This document shows, one piece after another, positions 18,362 to 27,584 of a stretch of DNA of 48,740 bases. The stretch comes from Bacteroidales bacterium. GTDB taxonomy: Bacteria; Bacteroidota; Bacteroidia; Bacteroidales; Marinilabiliaceae. The notes beneath the pieces were generated by a model. That model worked only from the letters and a program-made list of their open reading frames with translations. It did no database searches and was not told the DNA's origin. The translations under genes were made by a program, and so were the position numbers. Each line of letters starts with the position of its first letter. Position 1 is the first letter of the stretch. The stretch covers positions 1 through 48,740 of the forward strand of contig JAGCYH010000052.1 of the NCBI GenBank assembly GCA_017960905.1. Reading direction: 5' to 3'.

Positions 18362-20365
18362 ATGACACCGAACGACAATAACAACAACAATACGCCCAAC
18401 AGGAATAAGAAGCCTGCCAAATTCAACCCATACTGGATATACGGAGTGATAGCCATAGCGCTTATTCTGATAAGCACATTCAACAACGGCTCCACGCCAC
18501 AGAATTTGCCGTACGGCAAATTCGAAAAAGAGGTGATGGGCAGCTACGCCGTTGAGAAGATTGTCGTCATTCGCAACGACCTCAAAGCCGAAGTCTCGCT
18601 CTATGCCGATTCGGTGGAGCAGTTCAAGTCGCTCTTCACGCAACCGCTTCAAATACCGAAAGTTGGCCCGCATTTCATAGTCGACATACCATCGATAGAC
18701 AGTTTCGAAGAGAGCCGCAAAAACATCGAGAAGGCCGAGAACCGCAGCATTCCGCTCGTTTACGAGCAGCGCACGAGCGTTGTGGGCGAAGTGCTCTCGT
18801 TCATGTGGCCGCTCATACTGCTCTTCGCGCTCTACTATTTCCTGTTCCGCCGCATGTCGTCGCAAGGCGGAGGCGGCATATTCTCGGTGGGCAAGTCGGG
18901 CGCACAGCAGTTTAGGAAAGACACTGCCGAGCAAAAAGTAACATTCAAAGATGTTGCCGGCCTCGATGGCGCTAAGGAGGAACTCGAAGAGATAGTAGAA
19001 TTTTTGCGGCATCCGCAAAAATACACCGAACTTGGTGGCAAAATACCCAAAGGCGCATTGCTTGTCGGCCCTCCGGGCACAGGTAAGACGCTGTTGGCCA
19101 AAGCGGTAGCAGGCGAAGCCGATGTGCCGTTCTTCTCAATGTCGGGTTCCGACTTCGTTGAGATGTTTGTCGGTGTGGGTGCAAGTCGCGTACGCGACTT
19201 GTTCAAAAAAGCCAAGGACAAAGCACCGGCCATAGTTTTCATCGACGAGATAGATGCCATAGGCCGCGCGCGCGGACAGCGCAGCGGCTTCTCGGCTAAC
19301 GAGGAACGCGAAAATACTCTGAACCAGTTGCTTACCGAGATGGACGGCTTCGGTACAAATAGCGGTGTGATAATCCTCGCCGCCACCAACCGTGCCGACA
19401 TACTCGACAAAGCTCTTATGCGCGCCGGCCGTTTCGACCGTCAGATTTCGGTCGAACTGCCCGACCTTAACGAACGCGCCGCGATATTCGAAGTTCACTT
19501 GCGCCCGCTCAAGTTGGCCGAAGGCTTCGACAAGTCGTTCCTTGCCAAGCAGACACCGGGCTTCTCTGGTGCCGACATAGCCAACGTGTGCAACGAGGCG
19601 GCTCTCACTGCCGCACGTAAGCAGAAGCAAAGTATTGATAAACAGGATTTTCTCGATGCCATCGACCGTATCGTTGGCGGTATTGAGAAGAAAAACAAAA
19701 TAATAACCGACGACGAACGCCGTGCCATTGCGTACCATGAGGCCGGACACGCAACTATCAGCTGGTTGCTCGAATACGCTCATCCGCTCGTCAAGGTAAC
19801 AATAGTGCCGCGTGGCAAAGCCTTGGGCGCGGCATGGTATCTGCCCGAAGAGCGACAGATGACCACCAAGGAGCAGATTCTCGACGAGATGTGCTCGACG
19901 CTCGGCGGCCGAGCCGCCGAGGAGCTTGTTATTGGCAAAATAAGCACCGGCGCCCTCAACGACCTCGAAAAGGTAACACGCCAAGCCTATGCCCTTGTGT
20001 CGTACTTCGGCATGAGCGACAAAATGCCCAATGTAAGTTACTATGACTCAACGGGTTCGGACTATAGTTTCGGCAAACCGTACTCCGAAAGCCGCGCTCA
20101 GGTTATCGACCAAGAGGCGTCGAAATACATTGAGGAGCAGTACGCACGCGCAAAGAAAATCCTGATGGAGAATAAGGAGAAACATGCGCAACTTGCTGAA
20201 CTGCTTCTCGAACGTGAAGTGATTTTCAGCGAAGACTTGGAGAAAATCTACGGTCCGCGCCCCAACAACGCTCCAATGCCTCAGGTGGAGGCAAACAAAA
20301 AACAGGAAGAGACAACCGAGGCTGAAACAGAATCGGCTCAAGAGGCTGACAAGCAAGAAGACTGA
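18362..20365 (+). CDS. ftsH: Membrane-bound zinc metalloprotease FtsH
   Basis: A 667-residue AAA+ protease of the inner membrane. An Asn-rich cytoplasmic start is followed by TM1 (about 24-41), a periplasmic domain (about 45-135) and TM2 (about 140-162, [19 protein letters not shown]). The AAA+ domain has Walker A GPPGTGKT, Walker [10 protein letters not shown] and an SRH with [18 protein letters not shown]. The zinc site is His459-Glu-Ala-Gly-His463 in [11 protein letters not shown]. The tail is rich in Glu and Gln. It ends 20 bases from the convergent Lrp-family gene. Confidence 0.97.
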   Translation: MTPNDNNNNNTPNRNKKPAKFNPYWIYGVIAIALILISTFNNGSTPQNLPYGKFEKEVMGSYAVEKIVVIRNDLKAEVSLYADSVEQFKSLFTQPLQIPKVGPHFIVDIPSIDSFEESRKNIEKAENRSIPLVYEQRTSVVGEVLSFMWPLILLFALYYFLFRRMSSQGGGGIFSVGKSGAQQFRKDTAEQKVTFKDVAGLDGAKEELEEIVEFLRHPQKYTELGGKIPKGALLVGPPGTGKTLLAKAVAGEADVPFFSMSGSDFVEMFVGVGASRVRDLFKKAKDKAPAIVFIDEIDAIGRARGQRSGFSANEERENTLNQLLTEMDGFGTNSGVIILAATNRADILDKALMRAGRFDRQISVELPDLNERAAIFEVHLRPLKLAEGFDKSFLAKQTPGFSGADIANVCNEAALTAARKQKQSIDKQDFLDAIDRIVGGIEKKNKIITDDERRAIAYHEAGHATISWLLEYAHPLVKVTIVPRGKALGAAWYLPEERQMTTKEQILDEMCSTLGGRAAEELVIGKISTGALNDLEKVTRQAYALVSYFGMSDKMPNVSYYDSTGSDYSFGKPYSESRAQVIDQEASKYIEEQYARAKKILMENKEKHAQLAELLLEREVIFSEDLEKIYGPRPNNAPMPQVEANKKQEETTEAETESAQEADKQED

Positions 20366-20385
20366 TATTACGTAAATACTCTTGT

Positions 20386-20868
20386 TTATTCTGTACTTTC
20401 TTTCCGTGGTATCGGTATCCGGTTGCTGCGTTTCACGGTGCCTATGACGAAGAAACTGTGCAGCGAGCCGATGCTCTCGACCATGCCTAACGTGTTGAGT
20501 ACAAAGTCCTGATAGCGTTTCATGTCGCTCACGTAAATCTTCATTATAAAATCGTAGTCGCCCGACGTATTCCAGCACTCTACTATTTCGGGTATCTGGC
20601 TTATGGCCTCCACAAACTCTGTTCCCCAGCGCTTGCCGTGCTGCTTGAGCGTTATGCCGCACAGCACGAGCAGTCCGTTGCCCACCTTTTCAGGGTCGAC
20701 TACCGCAGTGTAGCGTTCTATGTAGCCTTCGCGCTCAAGCCGTTTCTGCCGCTCAAACGTGGGCGACGACGACAGATGCACTTTCGCAGCCAACTCTTTC
20801 GTCGTCAGATGGGCGTCCTCTTGCAAAACTTCAAGGATTCTGATGTCGGTCGTATCTAATTTTGCCAT
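20386..20868 (-). CDS. Lrp/AsnC family transcriptional regulator
   Basis: A 160-residue DNA-binding regulator. An N-terminal winged helix-turn-helix (about residues 5-50, ILEVLQEDAHLTTKELAAKV then SSSPTFERQKRLEREGYI) is joined to a RAM ligand-binding domain (about 70-145), with GDYDFIMKIYVSDMKRYQDF in its core. It is transcribed away from metE, and its leader region carries an Lrp-like palindrome. It probably senses an amino acid and controls itself and perhaps metE, which is inference from position. Confidence 0.92.
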   Translation of the reverse strand: MAKLDTTDIRILEVLQEDAHLTTKELAAKVHLSSSPTFERQKRLEREGYIERYTAVVDPEKVGNGLLVLCGITLKQHGKRWGTEFVEAISQIPEIVECWNTSGDYDFIMKIYVSDMKRYQDFVLNTLGMVESIGSLHSFFVIGTVKRSNRIPIPRKESTE

Positions 20869-20883
20869 TCTGTATTTTGTTTA

Positions 20884-20908
20884 AAATGCAGAATAATATT
20901 CTGCATTT
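20884..20908. promoter_or_regulatory. Lrp-type operator palindrome in the lrp-metE gap
   Basis: AAATGCAGAAT and ATTCTGCATTT are perfect 11-bp inverted arms around AAT. The inner 15 bases (20889-20903), CAGAATAATATTCTG, fit the E. coli Lrp consensus YAGHAWATTWTDCTR at 14 of 15 positions. It lies just downstream of the predicted start of the lrp transcript, fitting autoregulation. Confidence 0.65.
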
Positions 20909-20923
20909 ATAAGTTTCTTTCGG

Positions 20924-20954
20924 CAAAAATAGCTATATTTTCTTATTTTTCAAG
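20924..20954 (-). promoter_or_regulatory. Predicted promoter of the Lrp-family gene
   Basis: On the minus strand, CTTG (20954-20951) and TATTTTTG (20931-20924) are separated by 19 bases, matching the TTG/TAnnTTTG pattern. Confidence 0.5.
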
Positions 20955-20958
20955 AAAA

Positions 20959-20990
20959 TTTGCGCATTGTTTTTATCGGGTTCAATTTTG
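20959..20990 (+). promoter_or_regulatory. Predicted promoter of metE
   Basis: TTTG at 20959-20962 and CAATTTTG at 20983-20990 with 20 bases between; the second box departs from TA at its first base. The start codon is 30 bases further on. Confidence 0.4.
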
Positions 20991-21020
20991 CCGGCAGAAA
21001 TAAAAAATAATTCTCAAAAT

Positions 21021-23327
21021 ATGGCAAAAACGATAAAAACAAACGTTCTCGGTTTTCCCCGAATAGGTGAAAACCGCGAACTCAAAAAGGCCGAAGAGGC
21101 TTTTTGGTGCGGAAAAACATCGCGCGACGAGCTTTTCGCTGTCGCACGCAACATTCGTCTGTCGAACTGGGAAGTGCAGGCCGCTGCAGGCATATCGCTT
21201 ATCCCGTCGAACGATTTCTCGTTCTACGACCAAGTGCTCGACCAGGCTCTCGCCGTAGGCGCAATCCCAGAGCGTTACAACGCTCTGCGTGGCGATTTAC
21301 TCGAACTCTATTTCGCTATGGCTCACGGAGTTCAGCGCGATGGCAACGATGTGATAGCCATGGAGATGACCAAATGGTTCGACACGAACTACCATTACAT
21401 TGTACCCGAATTTGTTAAAAATCAGACTTTTACGTTGCTCTTCAACAAGGCCGCCGATGAGTTCCTTGAGGCTAAATCGGCCGGCATAGCTACGAAGCCC
21501 GTTATCATAGGCCCGATGTCGTTTTTGCTTCTGGGCACGGAAAAAGAGGAAGGCTTCTCGCGTATCGACCTTATAGACAGGCTTTTGCCTGTCTATGTCG
21601 AACAGCTTAAATCGCTCGAAGCGGCTGGGGCTGAATGGGTGCAGATCGACGAGCCGTGCCTTGTGCTCGACCTCGATGCGAAGACGAAGGAGCTGTACGC
21701 TAAAGCGTACAGCCAGTTGCGCCAGCAGACAAAACTCAAAATAGTGCTGACAACCTATTTCGGTGGTTTGCGCGACAACGCCGAGCTCGCCCTCTCGCTG
21801 CCTGTCGATGCGGTGCACATCGACGTGGTGCGCGAACCTGAGGAGTTCGACCGCATTCTGAGCATTTTCCCGAAGGGGAAAATCCTGTCGCTTGGTGTGG
21901 TTGACGGACGCAACATTTGGAAAAACGATTTTGAGCTTTCGCTCAAAATCATCGGCAAAGCCGTCGAAAAGCTTGGTACAGAGCGCGTTTGGGTGGCTGC
22001 TTCGTCGTCGTTCCTGCATGTGCCTTACGACCTCAAGTTGGAGAAGAACGAAGAAAAGCTCTCGACCGATATAAAACGCTGGTTTTCATTTGCTTACCAG
22101 AAAACCGATGAACTCGTTATGCTTGCCGCGCTTGCCGAAGGTAGCGCCGACGCACAGCAGAAAGCGGCTTACGAGCAGAACAAAGCCGACATTGCCGACC
22201 GTCGCACTTCGCCGCTGATACACAACGCAAAAGTGGCGCAACGTGTGGCAAATGTCTCTGAGTCAGATTATAACCGCACGAGCTGTTATCCGGTCCGCAG
22301 TGCCAAGCAGCAGTCGCGCCTCGGGTTGCCGCTCTTCCCGACAACCACTATCGGCTCGTTCCCGCAGACCACCGAAGTGCGCTCGTGGCGTGCCAAAGCC
22401 CGCAAGGGCGAGCTTTCGGCAAAAGAATACGAGCAGCTGCTTAAAGAGGAGACTGCCCGCGCCATTCGCTGGCAGGAAGAGACTGGCCTCGACGTGCTTG
22501 TGCACGGCGAGTTCGAACGCAACGACATGGTTGAGTATTTCGGTGAGAAACTCAACGGATTCGTATTCACACAAAACGGTTGGGTGCAGAGCTACGGCTC
22601 GCGCTGCGTCAAACCGCCGATTATCTTTGGCGATGTGGAACGTACCGAACCAATGACTGTTGCGTGGAGCGTCTATGCGCAGAGCCTCACTCCGAAGCCA
22701 ATGAAAGGCATGCTGACTGGTCCGGTTACGATTCTCGAATGGTCGTTCGTGCGCAACGACCAACCACGTTCCGCAACGACAAAGCAGATTGCGCTTGCCA
22801 TTCGCGATGAGGTCAGCGACCTCGAACGCGCTGGTATTAAGGTGATTCAGATCGACGAGCCCGCCATACGCGAAGGTCTGCCGTTGCGCAAGGCCGACTG
22901 GCCTGCATATCTCGACTGGGCCGTTGCTGCGTTCCGCCTCGCGGCGGGCGTAGCCGCCGACGAGACGCAGATTCACACGCACATGTGCTACTCCGAGTTC
23001 AACGACATCATTGAGCACATCGCGCGGATGGACGCCGACGTGATAACCATAGAGTGCTCACGCTCGCAGATGGAACTGCTCGACGTCTTCGGACGCTTCA
23101 GCTACCCCAACAGCATCGGCCCGGGCGTCTACGACATACACTCGGCGCGTGTGCCGTCGGTCGATGAGATTGTCGCTTTGCTTCGCAAAGCGCAGAAACA
23201 CATACCGTCGGAGCGCCTTTGGGTGAACCCCGACTGCGGCCTCAAAACACGCGGCTGGACCGAAACGCGGCTCGCAATAGCTAATATGATTGCCGCCGCC
23301 CGACAGTTGAGACGCGAAACAAAGTAA
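21021..23327 (+). CDS. metE: Cobalamin-independent methionine synthase
   Basis: 5-methyltetrahydropteroyltriglutamate-homocysteine S-methyltransferase, the last step of methionine synthesis. The 768-residue protein has the N-terminal folate domain starting NVLGFPRIGENRELKKAEE. The C-terminal catalytic barrel carries the zinc ligands His and Cys in HTHMCYSEF, Glu in ITIECSRSQ and Cys in NPDCGLKTRGW. The frame is open from 20967, but those 18 extra residues are unlike MetE, so the ATG at 21021 before AKTIKTNV is preferred. Four perfect hairpins (8-10 bp arms) lie in the gene, three of them between 21573 and 21950. A strong terminator follows. Confidence 0.96.
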   Translation: MAKTIKTNVLGFPRIGENRELKKAEEAFWCGKTSRDELFAVARNIRLSNWEVQAAAGISLIPSNDFSFYDQVLDQALAVGAIPERYNALRGDLLELYFAMAHGVQRDGNDVIAMEMTKWFDTNYHYIVPEFVKNQTFTLLFNKAADEFLEAKSAGIATKPVIIGPMSFLLLGTEKEEGFSRIDLIDRLLPVYVEQLKSLEAAGAEWVQIDEPCLVLDLDAKTKELYAKAYSQLRQQTKLKIVLTTYFGGLRDNAELALSLPVDAVHIDVVREPEEFDRILSIFPKGKILSLGVVDGRNIWKNDFELSLKIIGKAVEKLGTERVWVAASSSFLHVPYDLKLEKNEEKLSTDIKRWFSFAYQKTDELVMLAALAEGSADAQQKAAYEQNKADIADRRTSPLIHNAKVAQRVANVSESDYNRTSCYPVRSAKQQSRLGLPLFPTTTIGSFPQTTEVRSWRAKARKGELSAKEYEQLLKEETARAIRWQEETGLDVLVHGEFERNDMVEYFGEKLNGFVFTQNGWVQSYGSRCVKPPIIFGDVERTEPMTVAWSVYAQSLTPKPMKGMLTGPVTILEWSFVRNDQPRSATTKQIALAIRDEVSDLERAGIKVIQIDEPAIREGLPLRKADWPAYLDWAVAAFRLAAGVAADETQIHTHMCYSEFNDIIEHIARMDADVITIECSRSQMELLDVFGRFSYPNSIGPGVYDIHSARVPSVDEIVALLRKAQKHIPSERLWVNPDCGLKTRGWTETRLAIANMIAAARQLRRETK

Positions 23328-23350
23328 TGTCTGCAATGAAATAACCCTGC

Positions 23351-23393
23351 GCGCCGTCAGATGGAATTAATTCCATCTGACGGCGCATTTTTT
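23351..23393 (+). terminator. Intrinsic terminator after metE
   Basis: A perfect 18-bp inverted repeat (left arm GCGCCGTCAGATGGAATT) followed by A and six T. Confidence 0.93.
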
Positions 23394-23484
23394 ACACATA
23401 ATATATGAAGTGTTGTATTTTTCAGAAAATCAAATATTTAGCAATGAAAAGTAAACAGAGTGGCGTCGAATTGTTAGCACCAAT

Positions 23485-23515
23485 TTTGTTTTTTTTACAA
23501 ATGTAGTTAATTTTG
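23485..23515 (+). promoter_or_regulatory. Promoter of the cdsA-psd-proB-proA unit
   Basis: TTTG at 23485-23488 and TAATTTTG at 23508-23515 are exactly 19 bases apart, a full match to the Bacteroidota consensus, 28 bases before the cdsA start. Confidence 0.75.
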
Positions 23516-23543
23516 TGCTCATATTGAACGAGAATATAGATTG

Positions 23544-24350
23544 ATGAAGAACTTCATTCAAAGGTTAATAACTGGAATACTGTTCATTACAGTCATGGGC
23601 GGTGCGCTTGTAATAAGCCCGGTGTCGTATGCCGTGCTTATGACTTGCATCATAACTCTCTCTACGATAGAGTTTTGCCGTATTGCTAAAGCGTTAGGTT
23701 ATACGCCACATGTACATGTGGCGCTGCTTATCAATGTGGTTGCCTTCATGATAGGTTTTCTTATTTACTACGCCAGCCTCGATACGCGTATCTTGCTCAT
23801 TATCATTGCGTTTCTGTGGTGCATTTTCTTGCTCGAACTCTTCAGCGAGAATCAGAATCAGGTGATGAACATTGCGCTGTCGCTTATGTGCATCATCTAC
23901 ATAGGCTTGCCTTACGCGCTGTTCAACCTCTTGGCGTTCAAAAACGGATACTACGATTATCACCCGATAATCAGCCTGTTCATCCTCGCTTGGACCAACG
24001 ACACTGGCGCATACCTTTGCGGCATAACGTTTGGCCGGCATAAACTCTACGAACGCATATCGCCGAAGAAGACCATCGAAGGGTTCATCGGAGGTGTTGT
24101 GTTCACCGTTGCGGCATCGTATCTGCTCTATTGCATTTCCGACCTGAACCTTTGGTTCTGTCTGGGATGCGGCCTCATCGTCTCTATTATCGGTACGTGT
24201 GGCGACCTTATCGAGTCGATGCTCAAACGCTCTGCGAACCTGAAAGATTCCGGCACGCTTCTGCCAGGCCATGGCGGCGTGCTCGACCGTTTCGACGCGC
24301 TGATTTTCTCAGCGCCTTTCGTAAGCCTGTTGTATTTTTTCTTTTTATAA
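23544..24350 (+). CDS. cdsA: Phosphatidate cytidylyltransferase
   Basis: Makes CDP-diacylglycerol from phosphatidate and CTP at the inner membrane. The 268-residue protein is nearly all membrane segments (about eight). It ends with the family signature in the region SPKKTIEGFIGGV, then CGDLIESMLKRSANLKDSGTLLPGHGGVLDRFDAL (residues here split by position, about 210-245), which holds the metal-binding acidic residues. The ATG at 23544 is preferred over a TTG one codon earlier. psd follows 22 bases downstream. A 20-bp perfect palindrome lies inside at 23704-23723. Confidence 0.94.
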   Translation: MKNFIQRLITGILFITVMGGALVISPVSYAVLMTCIITLSTIEFCRIAKALGYTPHVHVALLINVVAFMIGFLIYYASLDTRILLIIIAFLWCIFLLELFSENQNQVMNIALSLMCIIYIGLPYALFNLLAFKNGYYDYHPIISLFILAWTNDTGAYLCGITFGRHKLYERISPKKTIEGFIGGVVFTVAASYLLYCISDLNLWFCLGCGLIVSIIGTCGDLIESMLKRSANLKDSGTLLPGHGGVLDRFDALIFSAPFVSLLYFFFL

Positions 24351-24372
24351 AAACTTGTAAATCAATAAAATA

Positions 24373-25026
24373 ATGACACTACATAAAGAAGGTTTCGCAA
24401 CAATATTGTTATCGGTATTAGTTTTTTTGGCAATCAATGCAGTGTGCTTTTTCTTCACGCCGCGCATCGTTTTCTACATCGTGCTGGGTGCGCTTACTGT
24501 TGTTTTGTTCCTCGTAATCAACTTCTTCCGTAGTCCGCGCCGCCGCTCGGTAACTGCCGATGGTGCAGTGATAGCGCCGGCCGACGGCAAAGTGGTTGTG
24601 ATAGAGGAGACTTACGAGCCCGAAGTTTTGAAAGCCAACTGCCTTCAGGTGTCGATATTCATGTCGGTTTTCAACGTGCATATCAACTGGTATCCCATTG
24701 CCGGAAAAATCAAATACTACCGCCACCATAGCGGCAACTATATGGCAGCGTGGCTGCCAAAATCATCAACCGAGAATGAGCGTTCGTCGGTAGTCATCGA
24801 ACAGCCCGACGGCCGTCAGATTCTCGTGCGACAAGTCGCCGGCGCCATGGCGCGGCGCATCGTTTGCTATGCCGAGGAGGATACCAACGTAAAACAGGCG
24901 CAGCAGATGGGCTTCATAAAATTCGGCTCACGTGTCGATGTCTATCTGCCGCTTGGCAGTAAAATCGACGTCAAACTCAACGACAAAGTGACTGGCAGTC
25001 AGACAATTCTGGGCTGGCTGAAATAA
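24373..25026 (+). CDS. psd: Phosphatidylserine decarboxylase proenzyme
   Basis: Converts phosphatidylserine to phosphatidylethanolamine. The 217-residue small-type enzyme has two N-terminal membrane segments (about 8-50). Motifs VIAPADGKVV and FMSVFNVHINWYPIAGKI are present. The self-cleavage site is Gly185-Ser186 in IKFGSRVDV, where Ser186 becomes the pyruvoyl group. It uses the product line opened by the cdsA neighbour, but pssA, the enzyme between them, is not in the window. proB starts only six bases after its stop. Confidence 0.93.
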   Translation: MTLHKEGFATILLSVLVFLAINAVCFFFTPRIVFYIVLGALTVVLFLVINFFRSPRRRSVTADGAVIAPADGKVVVIEETYEPEVLKANCLQVSIFMSVFNVHINWYPIAGKIKYYRHHSGNYMAAWLPKSSTENERSSVVIEQPDGRQILVRQVAGAMARRIVCYAEEDTNVKQAQQMGFIKFGSRVDVYLPLGSKIDVKLNDKVTGSQTILGWLK

Positions 25027-25032
25027 TGTGAT

Positions 25033-26112
25033 ATGACAATAACTATAAAAATCGGTTCCAACGTGCTGACACAGAGCAACGGAATGCTCAACGTGCAGCG
25101 CATGGAGAATCTGGTTGCCGAGATAGCACGGTTGCACTCCGAAGGCAATCGGATAATACTTGTTACTTCGGGTGCCATGGCCGCCGGCCGTGGCATGGTG
25201 AAAGATTACGCCGAACTCGATCATGTGGCTCAGCGTCAGCTGCTTTCGAGCGTCGGACAGGTGAAACTCATCGACACTTACAAGCAGATTTTTGATCGTC
25301 ATAATATCCAAATCGGACAGATTTTGGTAACAAAGCAGGATTTCCGCACGCGCGAGCATTACCTCAATATGAAAAACTGCATTCAGACGTTGTGGGCAAG
25401 CAACGTCGTGCCTGTGGTCAACGAGAACGATGCCGTGTCGGTAACGGCGCTGATGTTTACCGACAACGACGAGTTGTCGGGTCTGCTTGCTTCGATGATG
25501 GACTGTGAGAAGTTGTTCATACTGAGCAATATAGATGGTATTTTCAACGGCAATCCGGTCGACGAGGGAACGCACGTCATACGCGAGATAAAGGCTGGCA
25601 CCAACGTGGCACAGTACGTGCAAGCCGCCAAGTCGGGTTTCGGACGCGGCGGTATGCAGACCAAATGCCGAATAGCGCAGAAGACAGCCGCTTCGGGCAT
25701 CGACGTGTATATTGCCAACGGCACGCAGCCAAACGTGCTTACACGTTTGGCCCGTGGCGACAAGGATTTCGTCTGCACGCACTTCGAAGCCGGACAGCAC
25801 AGCCCGGCCGTGAAAAAGTGGATAGCTTATTCCGACGGCTTCGCAAAAGCCTCTGTAATAATAAATAACGGTGCAAAGCAAGCTCTGCTCTCGCACGACA
25901 AAATAGCGAGCTTGCTCCTTGCTGGCGTGGTGCGTTTCGAAGGCGAATTCAAGAAAGACGACCTTCTGCTCATCGTCGATGAGCAGGGCACTGCAATAGG
26001 TGTGGGGCGCTCGGGCTTCGACTCGGCAAAAGCCCTGAAACTCATTGGCAACAGCCACTCTAAACCGCTCATTCATTACGACTATTTATACATTTATCCC
26101 GAAAACTATTAG
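25033..26112 (+). CDS. proB: Glutamate 5-kinase
   Basis: First step of proline synthesis: phosphorylates glutamate. The 359-residue protein has the amino acid kinase fold with KIGSNVLT at the start, [23 protein letters not shown] and the segment [20 protein letters not shown] domain occupies about residues 270-350. It starts six bases after psd and ends four bases before proA, so the three are likely one message. A 10-bp perfect hairpin lies at 25728-25751. Confidence 0.95.
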   Translation: MTITIKIGSNVLTQSNGMLNVQRMENLVAEIARLHSEGNRIILVTSGAMAAGRGMVKDYAELDHVAQRQLLSSVGQVKLIDTYKQIFDRHNIQIGQILVTKQDFRTREHYLNMKNCIQTLWASNVVPVVNENDAVSVTALMFTDNDELSGLLASMMDCEKLFILSNIDGIFNGNPVDEGTHVIREIKAGTNVAQYVQAAKSGFGRGGMQTKCRIAQKTAASGIDVYIANGTQPNVLTRLARGDKDFVCTHFEAGQHSPAVKKWIAYSDGFAKASVIINNGAKQALLSHDKIASLLLAGVVRFEGEFKKDDLLLIVDEQGTAIGVGRSGFDSAKALKLIGNSHSKPLIHYDYLYIYPENY

Positions 26113-26116
26113 CATT

Positions 26117-27364
26117 ATGGAACAAGTACAACGCCAACTCGACGACGTAAAACGGGCAGCGCGCACCATGGTGGCCATGTCTGCCGACAAGAGTTCGAAG
26201 ATTCTCGCTGACATTGCCGACGCTCTTCTCGCAAATTGCGATAAGATTTTGGCTGCAAACCAGAAGGATTTGTCGCGTATGGACCCGTCGAATCCGATGT
26301 ACGACCGACTTTTGCTCAACCGCGAACGTATCGAAGGCATTGCCGCCGATACGCGTAAAGTGGCTACGCTCGATGCGCCTTGCGGCGAAATACTTGAGCA
26401 GCGTACTTTGCCCAACGGACTGAACCTCAAGAAAGTACGCGTTCCGCTTGGCATCGTTGGCGTCATCTACGAAGCGCGCCCGAATGTTACGGTCGATGTT
26501 GCGGCTCTGTGCCTCCGCTCGGGCAATGCCGTGGTGCTCAAAGGCGGCAGCGACGCTGCCGACAGCAACGAAGTGATTGTCGAAGTAATGCACAATGTGC
26601 TGATACAAAACGGAATAGACAAAGACATTATACAACTGCTGCCTCCCGGCCACGAAGCAGCCACGATGCTCATGAACGCTGTCGGCTACATCGACGTGCT
26701 AATTCCGCGCGGCTCGAAACGTCTTATTGATTCGGTTCGACAGAATGCGAAAGTGCCTGTGATAGAGACAGGGGCGGGCGTTGTGCATACCTATTTCGAC
26801 AAAGACGGCGACCTCAAAATAGCCACCGATGTCGTTTTCAATGCCAAGACACGCCGTGTGAGCGTCTGCAACGCGTTGGACTGCCTCATCGTACATAGTT
26901 CGCGGCTTGCTGACTTGCCAGCTCTTGCGCAGCCTCTCGCCACCAAAGATGTCGAGATTCTGGCCGACGAGCGCGCCTATGCCGCGCTCGATGGCAAATA
27001 CACTGCATCGCTACGCCACGCCTCACCCGACGACTTCGGCTACGAGTTTCAGGCTTACCGAATGGCCATTCGCACCGTCGATTCGCTCAGTGAGGCTCTC
27101 GAACATATCTACACTTACAGTTCGAAACATTCCGAAGCGATTATTACTGAAAATGAGCAAGTTGCAGAGCAATTTGCCAATAATGTCGATGCGGCGTGCT
27201 GCTACATCAACACCAGCACAGCCTTCACCGATGGCGCTCAGTTCGGTCTCGGTGCCGAAATAGGCATCAGCACTCAGAAGCTGCATGCGCGCGGGCCTAT
27301 GGCTCTGCGCGAGCTCACTAGCTACAAGTGGATTATCGTAGGTCGCGGACAAGTGCGGAAGTAA
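26117..27364 (+). CDS. proA: Gamma-glutamyl phosphate reductase
   Basis: Second step of proline synthesis, NADPH reduction to glutamate semialdehyde. The 415-residue aldehyde-dehydrogenase-fold protein has the motifs [28 protein letters not shown] and the catalytic Cys in [12 protein letters not shown]. The frame opens earlier inside proB, but the ATG at 26117, four bases after the proB stop, gives the family N-terminus [16 protein letters not shown]. proC is not in the window. Confidence 0.96.
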   Translation: MEQVQRQLDDVKRAARTMVAMSADKSSKILADIADALLANCDKILAANQKDLSRMDPSNPMYDRLLLNRERIEGIAADTRKVATLDAPCGEILEQRTLPNGLNLKKVRVPLGIVGVIYEARPNVTVDVAALCLRSGNAVVLKGGSDAADSNEVIVEVMHNVLIQNGIDKDIIQLLPPGHEAATMLMNAVGYIDVLIPRGSKRLIDSVRQNAKVPVIETGAGVVHTYFDKDGDLKIATDVVFNAKTRRVSVCNALDCLIVHSSRLADLPALAQPLATKDVEILADERAYAALDGKYTASLRHASPDDFGYEFQAYRMAIRTVDSLSEALEHIYTYSSKHSEAIITENEQVAEQFANNVDAACCYINTSTAFTDGAQFGLGAEIGISTQKLHARGPMALRELTSYKWIIVGRGQVRK

Positions 27365-27422
27365 CTTCTTGGCAGCGATAATTGATGTAATACAGAATTT
27401 ATTTATTATCGGATATTTATGG

Positions 27423-27456
27423 CAGGCAACGGTTCAAGCCCCGTTGCCTGTTTTTT
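27423..27456 (+). terminator. Intrinsic terminator after proA
   Basis: CAGGCAACGG and CCGTTGCCTG with an 8-base loop, then six T. Confidence 0.92.
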
Positions 27457-27529
27457 GCTTATAATCTTAATAAAAGTTAAATATTATGTTAAATGTCATT
27501 TGCGAAATAGTATAAAACATTTATGTTTA

Positions 27530-27537
27530 TACATTTG
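27530..27537 (+). promoter_or_regulatory. Candidate -7 box of the large lipoprotein gene
   Basis: TACATTTG, 47 bases before the start codon. No TTTG at the proper spacing; the nearest is 27 bases away. Confidence 0.35.
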
Positions 27538-27584
27538 CTTGTTTTAATAATACACACAAGTCAAATTCAAAAACCAAATTCAAA

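Noticed and set aside
23394..23484. Possible riboswitch or small RNA before cdsA
   Set aside because: AT-rich without a recognisable fold; only the promoter that follows is convincing.
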